In this document: in pieces, positions 8,409-15,488 of the stretch
Layout of the letters: each line of letters starts with the position of its first letter
How positions within the stretch are numbered: position 1 is the stretch's first letter
Assembly: GCF_029626105.1 (NCBI RefSeq)
Contig: NZ_JARUBH010000009.1
Coordinates: 6,752,011-6,816,010, forward strand
Direction: 5' to 3'
Source: Solwaraspora sp. WMMD792
Lineage (GTDB): Bacteria > Actinomycetota > Actinomycetes > Mycobacteriales > Micromonosporaceae
Length of the DNA: 64,000 nt
The notes under the pieces: model-generated
Told to the model about the DNA's origin: nothing
The model's input: the letters and a program-made list of their open reading frames with translations, nothing else
Database searches by the model: none
Program-made: the position numbers and the translations under genes

Positions 8409-9230
8409 GTGAAGACATCCAACCCGGTCCTGGCCCGGCTCGGCCAGGCGGCCGAGCGGGAGCGGGCCACCGGGTACGCCCCTGCCGGTCCCTACGGGCA
8501 GCCCGGCACCGGGCAGCCATATCCGACGCAGGCCGGTTACCCGGCCGCGCCACCCACCGTCGCGCCGATGACGGTCGACGACGTCGTCGTCAAGACCGTC
8601 ACCCTGCTCGGCATCACCGGGCTGTCGGCGGCGGCGGCCTGGATCCTGGTCCCCGACTCGCTGCTGTTCGGCGCCTGGATCGGCGCCGCGATCGTCGGTC
8701 TGGTACTGGGGCTGGTCATCTCGTTCTCCCGGGTCGCGAACCCGGCGCTGGTGGTCACCTACGCCGTCGTCGAGGGTGTCTTCGTCGGCCTGGTCAGCAA
8801 GTTCTTCGAGGTGGTCGCCGGCTATCAGGGCATCGTCCTGCAGGCGGTGGTAGCCACCTTCGGCGTCTTCTTCCTGATGGCCGCCCTCTACAAGATGAAG
8901 GTCATCCGGGCCACTCCGAAGTTCACCCGTGGCCTGATCGCCGCGATGGTCGGTGTCTTCGCGGTCATGATGATCAACCTGGTGTTGTCGCTCTTCGGCG
9001 TCGACACCGGGCTGCGTAGCGGCGGTCCGGTCGCCATCATCTTCAGCCTCATCTGCATCGTGGTCGCCTCGCTGAGCTTCGTGTTGAGCTTCCACGAGGT
9101 CGAGGAGGGCGTCCGGCTCGGCCTGCCGCAGCGCTACTCCTGGACTGCGGCGTTCGGCATCCTGGTCAGCCTGATCTGGCTCTACATCGAGATCCTGCGC
9201 CTGCTCAGCTTCTTGCAGGGCGACGACTGA
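8409..9230 (+). CDS. Bax inhibitor-1 / YccA family membrane protein
   Basis: A 273-residue protein. The first 50 residues are Pro/Gly/Tyr-rich and soluble; the rest holds about seven membrane segments with a C-terminal acidic and aromatic pattern (RYSWTAAFGILVSLIWLYIEILRLLSF) typical of bacterial Bax inhibitor-1 relatives (TMBIM/YccA). Known members are calcium leak channels or modulators of the FtsH protease; which applies here is unknown. The GTG start has a good ribosome site (GAGGGAGG, spacing about 7). It is followed by a terminator-like hairpin. Confidence 0.88.
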   Translation: MKTSNPVLARLGQAAERERATGYAPAGPYGQPGTGQPYPTQAGYPAAPPTVAPMTVDDVVVKTVTLLGITGLSAAAAWILVPDSLLFGAWIGAAIVGLVLGLVISFSRVANPALVVTYAVVEGVFVGLVSKFFEVVAGYQGIVLQAVVATFGVFFLMAALYKMKVIRATPKFTRGLIAAMVGVFAVMMINLVLSLFGVDTGLRSGGPVAIIFSLICIVVASLSFVLSFHEVEEGVRLGLPQRYSWTAAFGILVSLIWLYIEILRLLSFLQGDD

Positions 9231-9238
9231 CCGTCCGT

Positions 9239-9270
9239 CCGCGCCGCGCCGCACTGTCGGCGCGGCGCGG
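9239..9270. terminator. Perfect 13-bp GC hairpin after the Bax-inhibitor gene
   Basis: CCGCGCCGCGCCG (9239-9251) pairs perfectly with 9258-9270 around the loop CACTGT, starting 9 bp after the stop codon. There is no T-tract, so it would be a U-less actinobacterial-type terminator or an RNA-stabilising hairpin. Confidence 0.55.
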
Positions 9271-9299
9271 CTGTCGTCCGCCGGCACTAGACTGCGGCG

Positions 9300-9617
9300 G
9301 TGGCCGCAGCGCACCTGACCCGCCTGGTCGACCTCCTGGTCCGGCAGGTGGCCCACTGGGAACAGCCCCGATGGGCGGCGGGTGACGGCCACCGAGCGGA
9401 CGAGTTCCATGACCTGGTGCAGTACCTTGCCGACTTGGGCGCGGCCGCCGAAGGGCGGCCCGGCCGGCAGGTACCCCGGCTGAGCCGGGACACCGCGCTG
9501 CCCGACCAGTTGCGGGTGGTCGCCGCCGACCTGATCCGGGCGGCACCCGACCCCGCGGTGCTCGAATCGGCGGCGGTTGCCGCGCAGCGGCTGCGCGGCC
9601 GGCTCGAAACGCTCTGA
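9300..9617 (+). CDS. Conserved hypothetical protein, probably leaderless
   Basis: A 105-residue soluble protein, mainly helical, with no recognisable domain. The start is GTG 9300: there is no ribosome-binding sequence, but TAGACT (9288-9293) sits 6 bp upstream, matching the spacing of a -10 box for a leaderless transcript. Normal codon usage over the full length supports a real gene. Function unknown. Confidence 0.65.
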   Translation: MAAAHLTRLVDLLVRQVAHWEQPRWAAGDGHRADEFHDLVQYLADLGAAAEGRPGRQVPRLSRDTALPDQLRVVAADLIRAAPDPAVLESAAVAAQRLRGRLETL

Positions 9618-9696
9618 CCCGCCACCGGGGCCACCGGCAACGGCCCCGTCGGCCGCCGACCGGCCCGGGCCGGTGCGGTCAGTGGTACGCGGTGGG

Positions 9697-10503
9697 TCAG
9701 CGGTGCGGGGCGGTGTTCGCCGCCGCGAGTACCGCCGGAAGCAGCGCGTGCGCCCAGATCCGGTACCCGTCGGCCGACGGGTGGTAGCCGTCATGGCAGT
9801 AGGTGTTGGGGTCGGCACGGAACACCGCCCCGGTCTCGCCGGCCAGGTCGACCACCCTGGCGCCGGCGTCCCGGCCGGCGCGGGCCTGGGCCCGGGCGGT
9901 CCGTCGCCCGAGCAGCCCGGCGAGCTGACGCAGCGGCGGCGCGATCGCCCGGGCGGCGCCGAGATCCGGGCAGGTGCCGACCACCACCTCGGTCCCGGCG
10001 CCACGTAGCCGACGTACCGCTGCGGCGAGATGAACCGCCGACTCGCCGGGCCGACGCAGCGCGGCCGCGTCGTTGGTGCCGATCAGAACGACCGCGACGT
10101 CCGGTCGTTCGCCCAGCAGCGCCCGGGCGACCTGGGTGGCCAGGTCCCGTGAGCGGGAACCGGCCACACCGACGCTGGACAGCAGGACCCGACGCCCGGT
10201 GACCGCCGAACCGCCCTCGTGCTCGGCGAGTAGCCGGGCCAACTGGCCGCCGACCGTGTCGGCCACCCGGTCCACTCCCACTCCGAGGGTCACCGAGTCG
10301 CCGAGCAGCACCAGCCGCAGCGGCGCGCCGCCGGCCGGACCGAGCGCCACCCGTACGGCCAGGCCCAGCTCCGGCTGGGCGTACCGGCGGTGACGGGCCA
10401 GCACCGCCTCCCCGACCAGCAGCGCGGCGCTGCCCACCGCGCCGGCGACGACCGCGGCGGCGGTGACCTGGCCCATCCGTACAGCGATGTTTCTCGACGT
10501 CAC
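9697..10503 (-). CDS. SGNH/GDSL-type hydrolase, copy 1
   Basis: A 268-residue SGNH hydrolase. An N-terminal hydrophobic segment (residues about 11-30) anchors or exports it. Block I is LGDSVTLGVGVD with the nucleophile Ser, block III contains IGTNDAA with the oxyanion Asn, and block V is DGYHPSADGY with the catalytic Asp and His. Such enzymes cleave esters of lipids, carbohydrates or acylated cell-wall components. GTG 10503 is preferred over GTG 10512 because GGAAGG lies 8 bp before it. It follows a second SGNH gene on the same strand, 41 bp away, and the two are clearly related. Confidence 0.85.
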   Translation of the reverse strand: MTSRNIAVRMGQVTAAAVVAGAVGSAALLVGEAVLARHRRYAQPELGLAVRVALGPAGGAPLRLVLLGDSVTLGVGVDRVADTVGGQLARLLAEHEGGSAVTGRRVLLSSVGVAGSRSRDLATQVARALLGERPDVAVVLIGTNDAAALRRPGESAVHLAAAVRRLRGAGTEVVVGTCPDLGAARAIAPPLRQLAGLLGRRTARAQARAGRDAGARVVDLAGETGAVFRADPNTYCHDGYHPSADGYRIWAHALLPAVLAAANTAPHR

Positions 10504-10544
10504 GGCGGTCACCTTCCGTCGGTACGGTTGCGGTCGCGCACGGC

Positions 10545-11666
10545 TCAGTCCTGCGGTCCGGCGGTGGACAGGCCCACCCGCTGATCGGAGGATACGGCCG
10601 ACTTGCGGTGGTCGCCGTCCCGATCGCCGCCCGGCGGACCGAACAACCAGTTGAGCGCGGCGGTCTGCCAGGATCGGCCGGCGAACCTCGGCCGACGTCG
10701 CAGCCGGGCCCAGCGGCCGGCCGGACCGCGTTCCCGGCCGGCCACCCGGGTGCCGCGGACCTCGGTGCCGGCGTGGCGGACGGCCTCGTGCGCGGCCTGG
10801 GGCAGCGTCCGCACCTTCTCCCGGCCGGCGACGCCACCACGCGAGGCGGTGCTGGCACCGAGCGCGCCGAGTGCCGCCGGCAGCAGGACGGCGGCGGCCA
10901 TGGCGTACCCCTCTGCCGAGGGGTGGAACCGGTCCCAGGAGTAGAGCCGGCCTGGTTCGGCGGCGAACCGTGGACCGAGCAGGTCGCCGAGGGAGACCGT
11001 CCAACCGCCGGCCTCGACCACCGCGACGGTCTGCGCCGCGGCGAGTTGTCGGCTCCACCGACGGGCCAGCCAACGTAGCGGCGGTTTGATCGGCTTGATC
11101 GCGCCCAGATCCGGGCAGGTGCCGACGACCACCTCGGCCCCGGCCGCGCGCAGTTGCCGTACCGCGTCGACGAGGTGCCCGACCGCGACCTCGGGCGGGG
11201 TGCGGTGGGTGACGTCGTTGCCGCCGATCAGGATGACCGCGAGGTCCGGCCGCAGCTCCAGCGCCGCCTCCACCTGCGGGACCAGGCCGACCGACCGGGC
11301 ACCCACCACCGCCAGCCGGTGCAGCCGGACCGGTCGCCGCTGCCGGCGGGAGATGCCGGTGGCCAGCAGCGCGCCGGGGGTCTCCCGGGGGCGGTGCACG
11401 CCGTAGCCGGCGGCCGACGAGTCGCCGAGCACCACCAGGGTCAGCGGCGGTCCGGGCAGCCGGGAACCGTACACCCCGTCGCCGCGTGGCGGCGGCGCCT
11501 CGGCCAGCGGGATGATCCGCCGGGCCTGCTTGGCCTGCCCGTAGAGGGTGCCGGCGGTGGCCACCGCGGCCGCTGCGGCGGCACCTGCTCCGAACGCCGC
11601 CAGCCGGACGGCCCGCGTAGCCACGGTCCAGTCGGTCGGACGTGTCCCCGCGCCACCCGTGCCCAT
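10545..11666 (-). CDS. SGNH/GDSL-type hydrolase, copy 2
   Basis: A 373-residue SGNH hydrolase with an N-terminal hydrophobic segment, block I LGDSSAAGYGV, block III IGGNDV and block V DRFHPSAEGY. It shares with the downstream copy the phrase VVVGTCPDLGA and the overall layout, so the pair arose by tandem duplication. It carries an extra, arginine-rich C-terminal tail of about 110 residues absent from copy 1. In M. tuberculosis the GDSL esterase gene Rv1075c lies close to cbs (Rv1077), and the same neighbourhood is seen here. Confidence 0.85.
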   Translation of the reverse strand: MGTGGAGTRPTDWTVATRAVRLAAFGAGAAAAAAVATAGTLYGQAKQARRIIPLAEAPPPRGDGVYGSRLPGPPLTLVVLGDSSAAGYGVHRPRETPGALLATGISRRQRRPVRLHRLAVVGARSVGLVPQVEAALELRPDLAVILIGGNDVTHRTPPEVAVGHLVDAVRQLRAAGAEVVVGTCPDLGAIKPIKPPLRWLARRWSRQLAAAQTVAVVEAGGWTVSLGDLLGPRFAAEPGRLYSWDRFHPSAEGYAMAAAVLLPAALGALGASTASRGGVAGREKVRTLPQAAHEAVRHAGTEVRGTRVAGRERGPAGRWARLRRRPRFAGRSWQTAALNWLFGPPGGDRDGDHRKSAVSSDQRVGLSTAGPQD

Positions 11667-11712
11667 CGCGCCCCCCGACTGCGATCCGCTGCTGCCGTCG
11701 TGCTAGGTCCTT

Positions 11713-11725
11713 CGAGATTATCTCG
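11713..11725. promoter_or_regulatory. Palindrome CGAGAT-T-ATCTCG, possible operator
   Basis: A perfect 6-bp inverted repeat around one base, 47 bp upstream of the second SGNH gene (minus strand) and about 190 bp upstream of the DUF1232 gene. AT content is high relative to the surroundings. The cognate regulator is unknown. Confidence 0.3.
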
Positions 11726-11911
11726 GCCCGCGGTACCGGGCTCAGCCCGATTCTGGCCGGGGTCCACCGGCCTGGGGACGCGTGTCCGGCGACAGTTGCC
11801 GATCCCGGGCATCATGGAGGGCAGGGCACCACGGGTCGACGACCGGAGTACGGTCGGCGGCCGGTGGGCACACATACATCCGGCAGGCCCGGTGACGAGG
11901 AGGTGGCCGCG

Positions 11912-12268
11912 ATGGCCAGGACACTCAAGCGGGCGGCGGCGTTCGCGGCGCTGGGGCGGGCGCTGACCGCAGGCGCCCGCGGTGGTCCCTCACTGGGGCG
12001 GCGGCTGGCGGCGCTGCCCCGGATGATCCGGGCCACGATGCGCGGCGAGTACGACGGCGGCCTGCGGCTGGCGTTGATGACCGCGGCCGTGGCCTACGTC
12101 GCGTCCCCGTTCGACCTGGTGCCGGAGGCGATGCTGCTGATGCTCGGCATCGTCGACGACGCGCTCGTGGTGACCTGGCTCGCTGGCAGCGTGCTCGCCG
12201 AGACCGAACGCTTCCTGGACTGGGAGGCCCGGCGCGAGTCGGTGGTGCCCGGTCAGGTGGTCGGCTGA
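11912..12268 (+). CDS. DUF1232 (YkvA-like) membrane protein
   Basis: A 118-residue protein. The DUF1232 core is YVASPFDLVPEAMLLMLG followed by VDDALVV, which forms a short membrane hairpin. The ATG at 11912 has GAGGAGG 8 bp upstream; the frame is open further 5' but without a convincing start. Function of the family is not established. It precedes cbs on the same strand. Confidence 0.8.
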   Translation: MARTLKRAAAFAALGRALTAGARGGPSLGRRLAALPRMIRATMRGEYDGGLRLALMTAAVAYVASPFDLVPEAMLLMLGIVDDALVVTWLAGSVLAETERFLDWEARRESVVPGQVVG

Positions 12269-12388
12269 CCGGCCGTGCACCAGTAGGCTGACCCCGACAT
12301 ACTCCACCGCCGGCAGCGGGCTGTTGTCGGCTGACGACCTCAACCCGACGATGGCGCCTCGCCGGCGTCAGCAGAAGGGCACAACGAG

Positions 12389-13765
12389 GTGCGTTACCAC
12401 GACAGCGTTGTCGATCTCATCGGCGACACCCCGCTGGTGCGGCTGCGCAACGTCACCGCGGGGATCTCCGCGACGGTGCTGGCCAAGGTCGAGTACTTCA
12501 ACCCGGGCGGCTCGGTGAAGGACCGGATCGCGCTGCGGATGGTCGAGGCCGCCGAACAGGCCGGGCTGCTCCGTCCCGGTGGCACGATCGTCGAGCCGAC
12601 CAGTGGAAACACCGGCGTCGGTCTGGCGCTGGTCGCGCAGCTGCGCGGCTATTCGTGTGTCTTCGTCTGCCCCGACAAGGTCAGCGAGGACAAGCAGAAC
12701 GTGCTCCGGGCGTACGGTGCCGAGGTGGTCGTCTGCCCGACGGCGGTCGCGCCGGAGGACCCCCGCTCGTACTACCAGGTGTCCGACCGACTGGCGGCGG
12801 AGATCCCCGGCGCGTGGAAGCCGGACCAGTACGCGAACCCGGCGAATCCGCAGTCGCACTACGAGGCCACCGGGCCGGAGCTGTGGACACAGACCGAGGG
12901 ACGGATCACCCATTTCGTCGCCGGGGTGGGCACCGGCGGGACGATCTCCGGGGTGGGCCGCTACCTGAAGGAGGTGTCCGGCGGCGCGGTGCGGGTGGTC
13001 GGCGCCGACCCGGAAGGCTCGGTCTACTCCGGCGGTTCAGGGCGGCCGTACCTGGTCGAAGGGGTGGGGGAGGACTTCTGGCCGCAGACCTACGACCGGT
13101 CGGTCTGTGACGAGATCGTGGAGGTCTCCGACCAGGAATCGTTCGAGTTGACCCGCCGGCTGGCCCGGGAGGAAGGGTTGCTGGTCGGTGGCTCGTGCGG
13201 GATGGCCGTCGCGGCGGCGCTGCGGGTGGCCCGCCGGGCCGGGCCGGACGACGTGGTGGTGGTGCTGCTGCCGGACGGCGGACGCGGCTACCTGTCGAAG
13301 ATCTTCAACGACGAGTGGATGGCCCGGTACGGGTTCCTGGGGGTCGAGGCGGCTGAACCAACCGTCGGTGACGTGCTGGCGGCGAAGCCGGGCGGCCTGC
13401 CGGAGCTGGTGCACGTGCACCCGACCGAGACGATCCGCGACGCGGTCGACTACATGCGCGAGTACGGCATCTCGCAGCTGCCGGTGCTCAAGGCGGAGCC
13501 GCCGGTGGTGACCGGCGAGGTGGCCGGGTCGATCGCCGAACGGGATCTGCTGGACGCGCTGTTCAGCGGCAAGGCGCAGCTGCACGACACGATCGAGCGG
13601 CACATGGCGCAGCCGCTGCCCATGGTGGGCGGTGGCCAGCCGGTACGCGAGGCGGTGGCGCTGCTGGCCGGCACCGACGCCGCTCTGGTGCTGGTCGACG
13701 GCAAACCACGTGGGGTGATCACCCGTCAGGACCTGCTGGCACACCTGGGAAAGTCCGGCCGATAG
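12389..13765 (+). CDS. cbs: Cystathionine beta-synthase
   Basis: A 458-residue fold-type II PLP enzyme. The PLP lysine is K44 in FNPGGSVKDR, and the phosphate-binding loop is PTSGNTGVG. Residues from about 335 to the end form two CBS domains, as in M. tuberculosis Rv1077 and unlike plain cysteine synthases. It condenses serine with homocysteine to cystathionine, the first step of reverse transsulfuration. Cystathionine gamma-synthase/lyase (17400) is nearby, consistent with sulfur flow between methionine and the cysteine needed for mycothiol. A TAGGCT box near 12284 may be its -10. GTG start with GAGG close by. Confidence 0.92.
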   Translation: MRYHDSVVDLIGDTPLVRLRNVTAGISATVLAKVEYFNPGGSVKDRIALRMVEAAEQAGLLRPGGTIVEPTSGNTGVGLALVAQLRGYSCVFVCPDKVSEDKQNVLRAYGAEVVVCPTAVAPEDPRSYYQVSDRLAAEIPGAWKPDQYANPANPQSHYEATGPELWTQTEGRITHFVAGVGTGGTISGVGRYLKEVSGGAVRVVGADPEGSVYSGGSGRPYLVEGVGEDFWPQTYDRSVCDEIVEVSDQESFELTRRLAREEGLLVGGSCGMAVAAALRVARRAGPDDVVVVLLPDGGRGYLSKIFNDEWMARYGFLGVEAAEPTVGDVLAAKPGGLPELVHVHPTETIRDAVDYMREYGISQLPVLKAEPPVVTGEVAGSIAERDLLDALFSGKAQLHDTIERHMAQPLPMVGGGQPVREAVALLAGTDAALVLVDGKPRGVITRQDLLAHLGKSGR

Positions 13766-13812
13766 TCGCACAGTGTGTCCGGTTGATCGCTGGTAGCTGG
13801 GGTTGACTAGGG

Positions 13813-13863
13813 CCATGGAAGCGCTGCCCCGGCACGGTTCGCCACCGGGGCAGGCGACCATGG
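13813..13863 (+). other. Large hairpin downstream of cbs (CCATGG outer arms, 9-bp inner stem)
   Basis: CTGCCCCGG (13824-13832) pairs perfectly with CCGGGGCAG (13845-13853), and outside this CCATGG (13813-13818) pairs with CCATGG (13858-13863). It is the first of four hairpins in the 360-bp gap between the convergent cbs and GNAT genes. Confidence 0.5.
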
Positions 13864-13937
13864 TGCTTCACCACCGCGGTGACCCTGGGCGCCCGCCAGC
13901 ATCCCGGGGTCCCGCACTGTTGCCCGCCCACGCCGAT

Positions 13938-13961
13938 CAACCGGCACGCCTCCGCCGGTTG
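13938..13961 (+). other. Second hairpin downstream of cbs
   Basis: CAACCGG (13938-13944) pairs with CCGGTTG (13955-13961) around a 10-base loop, immediately before the probable terminator. Confidence 0.4.
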
Positions 13962-13962
13962 A

Positions 13963-13985
13963 GCGCCTTCGGCCAGGCGTTTTCC
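13963..13985 (+). terminator. Probable intrinsic terminator of cbs
   Basis: GCGCCT (13963-13968), loop TCGGCC, AGGCGT (13975-13980), then TTTT and a C run. This is the only hairpin in the gap with a T-tract on the plus strand, 200 bp after the cbs stop codon. The cbs transcript would therefore carry a long structured 3' end. Confidence 0.6.
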
Positions 13986-14005
13986 CCCGGTTAGGGCGGG
14001 CAGTG

Positions 14006-14068
14006 CCGGGCGAGAGTGCGGGGCTGGACGGAACCCCCGCAGCAGCGGTCCCGTACTCTCGCCCGGCC
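14006..14068. other. Perfect 13-bp inverted repeat enclosing an inner stem
   Basis: GCCGGGCGAGAGT (14006-14018) pairs perfectly with 14056-14068. Inside, GCGGGG (14019-14024) can pair with CCCCGC (14036-14041). It lies beyond the probable cbs terminator and 58 bp from the end of the minus-strand GNAT gene, so it may terminate that gene, although no T-tract is seen on either strand. Confidence 0.5.
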
Positions 14069-14125
14069 GTCAAGCCCTGTGCGGCGGCGCGGCGGTCAGA
14101 CCTGTGACGCTCAGACCTGTGGCGC

Positions 14126-14680
14126 TCAGCCCTGTGCGGCGGTCGGTGTCGCCGGCTCAGCTGCGGCGACCGTGAGGTCGAGCGCGTAGCGCAACTGCGG
14201 AGTCGGCACCGGCCCGAGCCAGCCGTCCCGGCCGACCCCGTCCGGGCGCCAGCCGCCCGCTTCGTAGAAGTCTCGGGCCCGGTGGTTGGCCGCGTACACC
14301 CAGAGCACCGCGCGACGGCACCGGCGCTCGCGCATCGTGCCGAGCGCGTCGCGGATCAACGCCCGGCCGACGCCGCGGCCCTGGTGCCCGGGATCGACGT
14401 GGATCGCGTACAGCTCACCGGTGGCCGGCTCGCCGTCCTCGTGTGGCCCGACGTAGGTGAACCCGATCAGCCGCCCCTGGTGTTCGGCGACCGTCAGCCG
14501 GTGCGTGTCACGTTCGTGGCTCCACCGCTCGACCCACCACCGCGCCGCGGCGTCCGCCCCGTAGGTGTCCAGCGCGGCATCCGGCACCATGCCCTGGTAC
14601 GCGCTGCGCCGGGACCGGTGGTGCAGGTGACCGACCGAGGCGATGTCGTCGAGGATGGCCGTGCGCAGGGTGACCGCCAC
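14126..14680 (-). CDS. GNAT family N-acetyltransferase
   Basis: A 184-residue GNAT enzyme. The acetyl-CoA loop (motif A) is VDPGHQGRGVGRALI, preceded by a GELYAIHV strand and followed by LWVYAANHRARDFYEAGGW (motif B). The substrate is not predictable. GTG 14680 is chosen because TAGGCT on the minus strand (14688-14693) lies 7 bp upstream and there is no Shine-Dalgarno sequence, indicating a leaderless mRNA. The frame stays open further upstream but runs through a strongly structured non-coding region. Confidence 0.85.
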   Translation of the reverse strand: MAVTLRTAILDDIASVGHLHHRSRRSAYQGMVPDAALDTYGADAAARWWVERWSHERDTHRLTVAEHQGRLIGFTYVGPHEDGEPATGELYAIHVDPGHQGRGVGRALIRDALGTMRERRCRRAVLWVYAANHRARDFYEAGGWRPDGVGRDGWLGPVPTPQLRYALDLTVAAAEPATPTAAQG

Positions 14681-14700
14681 CCGGCCGAGCCTACCGGCAT

Positions 14701-14902
14701 GAAACGACCCCCGGGGCTTCCGCGTCTTCGACGCGGGCCGGCTGGACTGGGCCGGCACCCCGGGGGTCGGGTGGCTGTCGTGGATTCGCCGCACCGCTGC
14801 CACACGGTCTCGACGATCGGAGCTGTCAAGGACAGCGGCTAGCGGGCAGCCACCTCACGAGTCCTATAGCTATACAACGCTGGACCACCTCCTTTCCCGT
14901 GT
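14701..14902 (-). ncRNA. Candidate small RNA or mini-ORF transcript with perfect extended Shine-Dalgarno
   Basis: On the minus strand a short transcript can be read. After the promoter, AAAGGAGGTGGTCCAG (14895-14880) is an almost complete complement of the 16S rRNA 3' end. Ten bases after GGAGG comes TTG, opening a 12-codon frame (LYSYRTREVAAR) that ends at TAG (14841-14839). A perfect GCTGTC-CTT-GACAGC hairpin (14822-14836) follows, then a three-way junction at 14705-14769: an outer 12-bp stem, a 7-bp stem with loop GAA and a 6-bp GCCGGC stem. TTT follows on the minus strand. I do not recognise the family. The short ORF may be expressed, or the extended sequence may serve to bind ribosomes. 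Confidence 0.45.
14705..14769 (-). terminator. Three-way-junction hairpin, possible terminator of the small transcript
   Basis: CGACCCCCGGGG (14705-14716) pairs with 14758-14769; inside, CCGCGTC-TTC-GACGCGG (14720-14736) and GCCGGC...GCCGGC (14737-14742 with 14751-14756) form two further stems, so almost every base is paired. It sits just upstream of the leaderless GNAT promoter. Confidence 0.5.
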
Positions 14903-14908
14903 ACGGCC

Positions 14909-14938
14909 ACGCTAGCCGGCGGCTACGGCCGCCGGCAA
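14909..14938 (-). promoter_or_regulatory. Promoter of the minus-strand small transcript
   Basis: On the minus strand TTGCCG (14938-14933) and TAGCGT (14914-14909) are separated by 18 bp, a good housekeeping-type promoter. The start point would fall near 14902, only a few bases before the extended ribosome-binding sequence. Confidence 0.5.
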
Positions 14939-15112
14939 CGATTTTTGTCGCAGACCGGGGTGCCGGCGTGGACCGCCTGGCCGGGGTGCCGGCGTGGACC
15001 GCTCGGTCGGGGTGCCGGCGTCGACCGTCGGCGCGGCTCGCGGGCCAGTCCGGTCGGTGGAACCGGCGGCCGGTCGCACCCGGCTGGCCCACCACCCGAA
15101 GGTGACGAATAG

Positions 15113-15157
15113 TTACTTTGCCCTTACTTTGAGTGGTTAATGACAATGATTGATTAA
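15113..15157. promoter_or_regulatory. AT-rich segment with phased direct repeats and a Zur/Fur-like half palindrome
   Basis: TTACTTTG occurs at 15113-15120 and 15124-15131, exactly 11 bp apart (one helical turn). Next to it, 15137-15157 is an imperfect palindrome with TTAAT and ATTAA ends that includes TGACAATGATT, close to half of a Zur box. The segment is much richer in A+T than its surroundings. The rest of the 550-bp gap before the XRE gene shows no gene I can support. Confidence 0.35.
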
Positions 15158-15488
15158 GGTCTTAGTCTCGTCTGGCCTCGGGTATCGCGCCACTGGAGAT
15201 CGGATGAAGTCTGCTCGGACTTGTCCAGCACGGCTGACATCTGCCATCGTCTTTGCCGGATGGTGTACCTACCCCTAGAACGTTGGTGTACATGGTGGCC
15301 TGTCGCTGGCATGCTGGTCGATGGGCCGCGAGGTCGGCGGGCCGTTACGCCGAGTCGGTGGAGGTTCGGTCCAACGCGTCCACGCGCCATCCCCGCGGCC
15401 TCTGACCAATAGCGTCACGGGCAGTCGAAGGTCAGGAAAAGCGCGTTGGGTTTTCAGCAGGTCTTCAATACAGGTGGGCAGGCGGAAT

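Noticed and set aside
8011-8553. 5' extension of the large membrane protein gene
   Set aside because: The frame stays open but passes through the tRNA-Leu gene; GTG 8010 before the first membrane segment is the sensible start.
13766-14125. SAM or related riboswitch
   Set aside because: The region lies downstream of cbs, and none of the SAM-class consensus blocks are present.
15154-15240. 28-residue ORF (MSAVLDKSEQTSSDLQW...) on the minus strand, considered as a peptide precursor
   Set aside because: No good ribosome site, no modification enzyme nearby and no sign of conservation that I can judge.
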